DNA from: Papaver somniferum
Lineage: Eukaryota; Streptophyta; Magnoliopsida; Ranunculales; Papaveraceae
DNA length: 64,000 nt
Direction of reading: 5' to 3'
NCBI RefSeq assembly: GCF_003573695.1
Contig: NC_039359.1
Span: 138,967,939-139,031,938, forward strand
The position numbers and the translations under genes were made by a program. Positions 60,231-64,000 of the stretch are shown piece after piece (within the stretch, counting starts at the first letter, position 1; each line of letters starts with the position of its first letter). The notes below the pieces were generated by a model, which saw nothing but the letters and a program-made list of their open reading frames with translations, had not been told where the DNA came from and did no database searches.

Positions 60231-60859
60231 TGATTGATAAAATAACACTCAATAGATCAAAATAGTGCTTCTATTGGTGGGAGGTTGGGTAGCTCACTAT
60301 TCTACCCGTAATTCACTTACGGTGACACACACTCTAAAAGCACAAATTTAGACAGGTACAAAGAAGTGAAGTTCGGTGCCTCTCATGATGTAACTTGGGT
60401 AGTCTCCACTATAGGGGACCACTACTCTAATACCGAATTCATTATGCACCTAATTATCCACTGGCATGGTTAAATCTAACTTTAACTCTCATACACGTAA
60501 GAGACCTGATCATGTTCTCTGTCATCTCTAAGTTCAGTCACTCTTATGAGAATCTCGATGTAATCTTAGCTACATGTATACTATGTGACCCTAAACTAAC
60601 TACAAGTTGGAGCTTTTTATTCACTATTTTACAAAAAAGTTGAAAATTTCATGAAAAAATTACAATGCAAATGCTTAACCACTCCCCCACACTTAAACTT
60701 TACATTGTCCTCAATGTAAATTGAGTCATCCAAAGTAAGTCAAGGTGGGAAATTCTAACATGACATGTGACAAGAAATCAGAAAAAATAAAAACAAAACA
60801 AGACAAGAAAAACTAAAAACAAGACAAGAAATAAATACAAGACAATAAATACTCATCCT
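60231..60859 (-). other. Trailer of element B with second G-run motif
   Basis: Non-coding. At 60681-60716 the minus strand reads CATTGAGGACAATGT, then AAGTGTGGGGGAGT, a repeat of the polypurine-tract motif about 4.2 kb upstream of the actual LTR. Element A has the same second motif at 36741-36779. Confidence 0.55.
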
Positions 60860-60900
60860 TTGGGTTGCCTCCCATTTAGCGCTTGGTTTAAAGTCGTCAG
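60860..60900 (-). other. Conserved hairpin motif after the protease of element B
   Basis: Minus strand ATGGGAGGCAACCCAA (60860-60875), preceded by GACTTTAAACCAAGCGCT. Same position and sequence class as 36870-36935 in element A. Loop AGGCAA here, AGGTAA there. Confidence 0.6.
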
Positions 60901-60927
60901 CCCGACTATCTCCTTGCTTTCTACGCC

Positions 60928-61330
60928 TTAGCCGACTTCCAACACATTATGGAAATATGATTGAATGGTACTTGGGTGTTTCCTCGCCTCAAAGATGTTG
61001 AAGTGTATGACTTCTTCATCAAACTCCATAGTCAAGGTGCCATTGTGGACATCAATCTTCGTTCTAGCGGTACTCAAAAATGGTCTACCCAACAGTAAAG
61101 GTGTAGACGATGATGAATTCACATCACTCATGTCTAAAACGTATAAATCCACTGGAAATATTAGTCCTTTTACCTGCACCAAAACATCCTCAAATCCCTT
61201 TCAGGTAAATATTAGATCTATCGGCAAGTTGAATAACTATGCCGGTTTTCTTAAGAGGACCAAGGTTTAAAGCATCATAAATAGAAGTAGGCATAACATT
61301 AATAGAAGCTCATAAATCTAACATAGTTTT
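60928..61330 (-). pseudogene. Retropepsin-like protease of element B
   Basis: The active-site motif of Gypsy aspartic proteases, DLGAS, is present as DL-stop-AS: a TGA at 61310-61312 replaces the Gly codon. Downstream, after a frameshift between 61182 and 61310, an 84-codon frame reads FPVDLYVLDM, then TPLLLGRPFLSTARTKIDVH and EFDEEVIHFNIFEA, the typical C-terminal half of the enzyme. No reverse transcriptase follows. Confidence 0.85.
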
Positions 61331-63063
61331 TGTAAACCTCGTTTTACCATTTATGCATGGAATTGTGAATATACCGGGATCCTTCAATTTAGGTGGGAGT
61401 TTCTTTCGAAGATATGCCGAAGCATTCTCCCCCACACGCATTACCTCATCATCGGTTAGCTTGTGCTTGTTAGTGCACAATTCCTTTACACACTTTGCAT
61501 AGCGAGGAGATTGCCTAATTACTTCAATGAGTGGAATATTCACTTGGACTTTCTTAAAAACATCCCAAATATCCCTATCTTGCTCCACCTTTCTATTAGC
61601 TTTAACGAACCTGCCAGGAAAAGGTAGAGGAGGAACATAAGTAGGAATATGATTTTTAGAGTTGGAAATAGGTACCTCGGAAGTTTGGGGGAAATCAGCA
61701 TCCTTTTCCTCCAAAATTGGTTCCTTTGGAGCTTCTTCTTTACCCGAATCAGTAATTTCAGGTTGCACAAGTCGTGTACCACTTCCAAACGTAATAGCAT
61801 TGACACCATCTCTTGGGTTAAGAGGTTGGGAAGGGAGTTTCTCACTATTTTGTGTTTGCAACTGATTAATCTCCTCGACCATCGAACCAACTTGTGTTTG
61901 CAAGTCCTTGACTACACCCTCCGTTCTTTGCATAAAAGATTTCAGCAACTCTTCCATATTGGACTCTTGATTTTGAAGTTGTTGTTGTTGTGGTTGATCA
62001 ACGTGTGATTGCAACTCCTTAATTGAAGTATCTGTTTTCTGCTGATTTAAGTTTGCTAGTTGTTGGTTTTGTTGTACCACGGACATTAAAGCCTCCACCA
62101 AAGTAACCATCTTTGCCAATTCTGAATTTTGGGCTTATTGCGGTTGTTGCACTTGTTGTTGGAACTCACTCGGATGGTTGTAAACAGAACTTGTACCTGC
62201 AACTTGCTCATAAGTGTTGGAGTAAATACCATACGTCTGAGTTGAGAATATAGCATTGACATGCTCTACGTTCTCATAAGCTGGGCGTGATGGTTTTACA
62301 ACCACTGCTGCAATTTGTTGCATCATTGCCATCATATTGCTCATTTTTTGACGTAATTCAATAATCTCGTCAACTTGATTAACTCCCTTGGTAGGTGGTT
62401 CTGATCCACGACTTGAAAATTGTTTAGAATTTGTTGCCATACTCTCAATCAACTCTCTAGCTTGTGTCACAGTCTTGTTCATAAGTGCACCACCACTTGC
62501 AGCGTCAATAAGATTCCTATCACTTGCTTGGAGACCTTCATAGAAGTATTGCATAACATTGCGTCACTAAATTGGTGATGAGGGAAGCTTGCTACCAATC
62601 TCTTGTACCGTTCCCAACATTCATACAACGATTCCCCCACACTTTGTTTCATCCCACAAATATCCTTGCGAATTTGAGTCGCTTTCGACGCAGGAAAATA
62701 TCTCTCCAAGAAAAGTTTCTTCAACCCATTCCATGTTGTAATACTACCAGGCGGTAAGTAATATAACCAATCTTTAGCTGCATCGAGTAAAGAGAAAGGA
62801 AAAGCACGCAACACTCCTTCATCTGTATTAGCCCCATTAGGTATCATGTTTGTCATCAGCCATTGAAACTCCATAAGATGCTTGTTCGGATCTTCCCATA
62901 CACATCCATGGAACTTTGGTATTTTACTGATCAACCCTGGTTTGATATCAAAAGTGGAAGTTGCTTCAATACACCATTGTTGTTGATCCAACTTCTGAGA
63001 AGTTAGCTCCTTAAGTGTATGATTAGCATCACCCATTGCTTCCCTCGGTTTGTATTTTAGCAA
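61310..63063 (-). pseudogene. Gag of element B, disrupted
   Basis: Begins at the ATG at 63063, about 85 bases after the primer site. The first 160 or so residues are a Retrotrans_gag domain (IPKFHGCVWEDPNKHLMEF, AFPFSLLDAAKDWLYYLP, FLERYFPASK, ESLYECWERYKRL). A frameshift near 62550 moves it to the frame of 62135-62554 (QYFYEGL, GGALMNKT, QARELIESMA). A TAA at 62135-62137 then interrupts it, and it resumes to 61310. The last 250 residues are Gln-rich and coiled-coil-like, ending in the linker PPLPFPGRF...VNIPLIEVIRQSP typical of Athila-type Gag-protease polyproteins. Confidence 0.9.
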
Positions 63064-63147
63064 GGTACCTGAAACACAATTCTCAAAACGGAATTAAAAA
63101 CTAGAATAGAAATAAGAAACCAAAAAAGAATAACAACCGCTGCCTCC

Positions 63148-63166
63148 CCGGCAGCGGCGCCAAAAT
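63148..63166 (-). other. Primer-binding site of element B (tRNA-Asp)
   Basis: Minus strand TGGCGCCGCTGCCGGGGAG, complementary to the 3' end of plant tRNA-Asp with one mismatch in the first 18 bases. It follows the LTR end AATCA after AATTT. Standard for Athila/Tat Gypsy elements. Confidence 0.85.
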
Positions 63167-63167
63167 T

Positions 63168-64000
63168 TGATTGTTGTCGTATGCGTCAAAAATGATTTCA
63201 CTTTCTCATTCAACTAAAATAAATGAAGTATGTGGTAAGAAAGAGTTCGTTTCCACAGAGAGGGAATTGTTGTAATGCAATTTTCAGATTCTTAAGTAAC
63301 CAAGGGGGGATTTTGTTTATCAAAGCAATAAAAATAAATGAAAGCAAAGTAAATAATTGGAATAATCAATAGAAGAAGATATTGGTCATGGGATAGTATC
63401 ATTCACAAACATGTATTTTCATCAATGACTAGAATTGATATTTTAATCTCTCATTTATTTTAATCTCTCATTTATTAGAATATCCCGCTAATTCCCTGAT
63501 TTCATCACAACCACATTAAAAGATGCATATGTAAATTCAACCTAGAAAGCAACCTAAAGTGTAAAAGCACAATTAAGTTTAACTCCCTAAGAGCAATAAG
63601 TTTTATGGAATAAGACTAATCAAAGCAGCCGAACGTGTAAAAGCATTAAATCGATTTAACTAAGGCTATGATTCATATGTGACTAGTAGGATATATCACT
63701 ACAAGTACTATTCACATTTATGCTACTTGTAATCAGGAATTTATCACTTTTTCGTATAATAAAACTTAATCTACCAATAGATGTGAAGACCAATCTAATT
63801 GATTCTGGACTCAATCAAAATAGCACTCAAATCATGCAACAATATTAACAATGAATCATAAACAATAAAGTTGAGACAAAACTAATCCATTGATTTAAAT
63901 ATCATGCTTGAGAAATCAACTTTTATCCCATAACCAATAATTGTGTTTAGTTACTCATAGTAATGGAGTTCATCATAATCATTTTCATAAAATAAAGAAA
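63168..64000 (-). repeat. 5' LTR of element B, incomplete at window end
   Basis: Plus-strand start TGATTGTTGTCG. It aligns along its whole visible length with 48018-48850. The remaining 2.6 kb or so of the LTR should lie beyond the window. Confidence 0.88.

Larger units (their letters stand above)
48018..64000 (-). mobile_element. Tat/Athila-like Gypsy element B, RT-less, running off the window
   Basis: The two LTR copies are 48018-56454 (3' LTR, 3.4 kb after removing the nested copia) and 63168-64000 and beyond (5' LTR, partial). On the minus strand it has a tRNA-Asp primer site, gag, a retropepsin with its active site broken, then about 4.5 kb with no reverse transcriptase or integrase, then a polypurine tract. 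The left flank is TTGTC at 48013-48017. It shares trailing-sequence motifs with element A, so both look like non-autonomous members of related lineages. Confidence 0.88.

Noticed and set aside
60160..60640. Remnant of reverse transcriptase between protease and trailer of element B
   Set aside because: Checked for YVDD-like, QNGxxE-like and zinc-binding motifs in the translations available and found none.

Overview
This is plant nuclear DNA, most likely from a eudicot: AT-rich, one ordinary intron-containing gene, and almost everything else made of transposable elements. Some element families (short-LTR copia, RT-less Tat/Athila relatives) remind me of Ranunculales such as poppies, but that is a weak impression. 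There is no prokaryotic or organellar signature. The only intact host gene I can support is a five-exon pectinesterase (pectin methylesterase) on the minus strand, 7501-11940, whose spliced frame closes exactly to 389 codons with all catalytic residues present. || Layout. 1-7500: intergenic, with small non-autonomous DNA transposons (Tourist-type 376-759, hAT-type 3930-4075, Stowaway-type 5593-5857, an inverted-repeat element near 2270-2500) and two local tandem duplications. 7501-12020: pectinesterase and its TATA box. 12475-12784 and 25621-25940: two copies of a TGACTC-rich inverted-repeat element. 13095-17991: degenerate copia element on the minus strand with 158-bp LTRs. 18543-24549: tandem LTR array (four LTRs, three identical-length internal regions) with a mapped recombination junction. 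26108-26671: MITE carrying five copies of a near-palindrome. || 27306-42389 is a deep nest that can be undone exactly from target-site duplications (TSDs). A 5'-truncated LINE (TSD GACAGTATTCGA) was hit by an LTR retrotransposon now reduced to a solo LTR (TSD GTAAT) and by a Tourist/Harbinger-like element with 90-bp inverted ends. The latter was hit by an 8-10 kb hAT transposon (TSD TTTGTTAG), whose transposase gene was then split by a young RT-less LTR retrotransposon (TSD TTTGA, LTRs about 1% different) carrying one intact 402-codon ORF of unknown function. Removing each insert restores the reading frame of its host element. || 43173-44138: a possible retroposed segment. 44572-48017: a second, partial copia copy related to that at 13-18 kb. 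48018-64000: a large Tat/Athila-like Gypsy element on the minus strand, with a 3.4-kb LTR, tRNA-Asp primer site, broken gag and protease, and no visible reverse transcriptase or integrase. Its 3' LTR holds a complete but mutated copia element (51123-56125, TSD GATTG). Its 5' LTR runs off the window. || The only likely cellular function is cell-wall pectin de-esterification. The rest is a record of transposition, LTR recombination and decay. I see no non-transposon system of interest. The most novel material is the 402-aa ORF element, its shared hairpin motif with the Gypsy element, and the LTR array.
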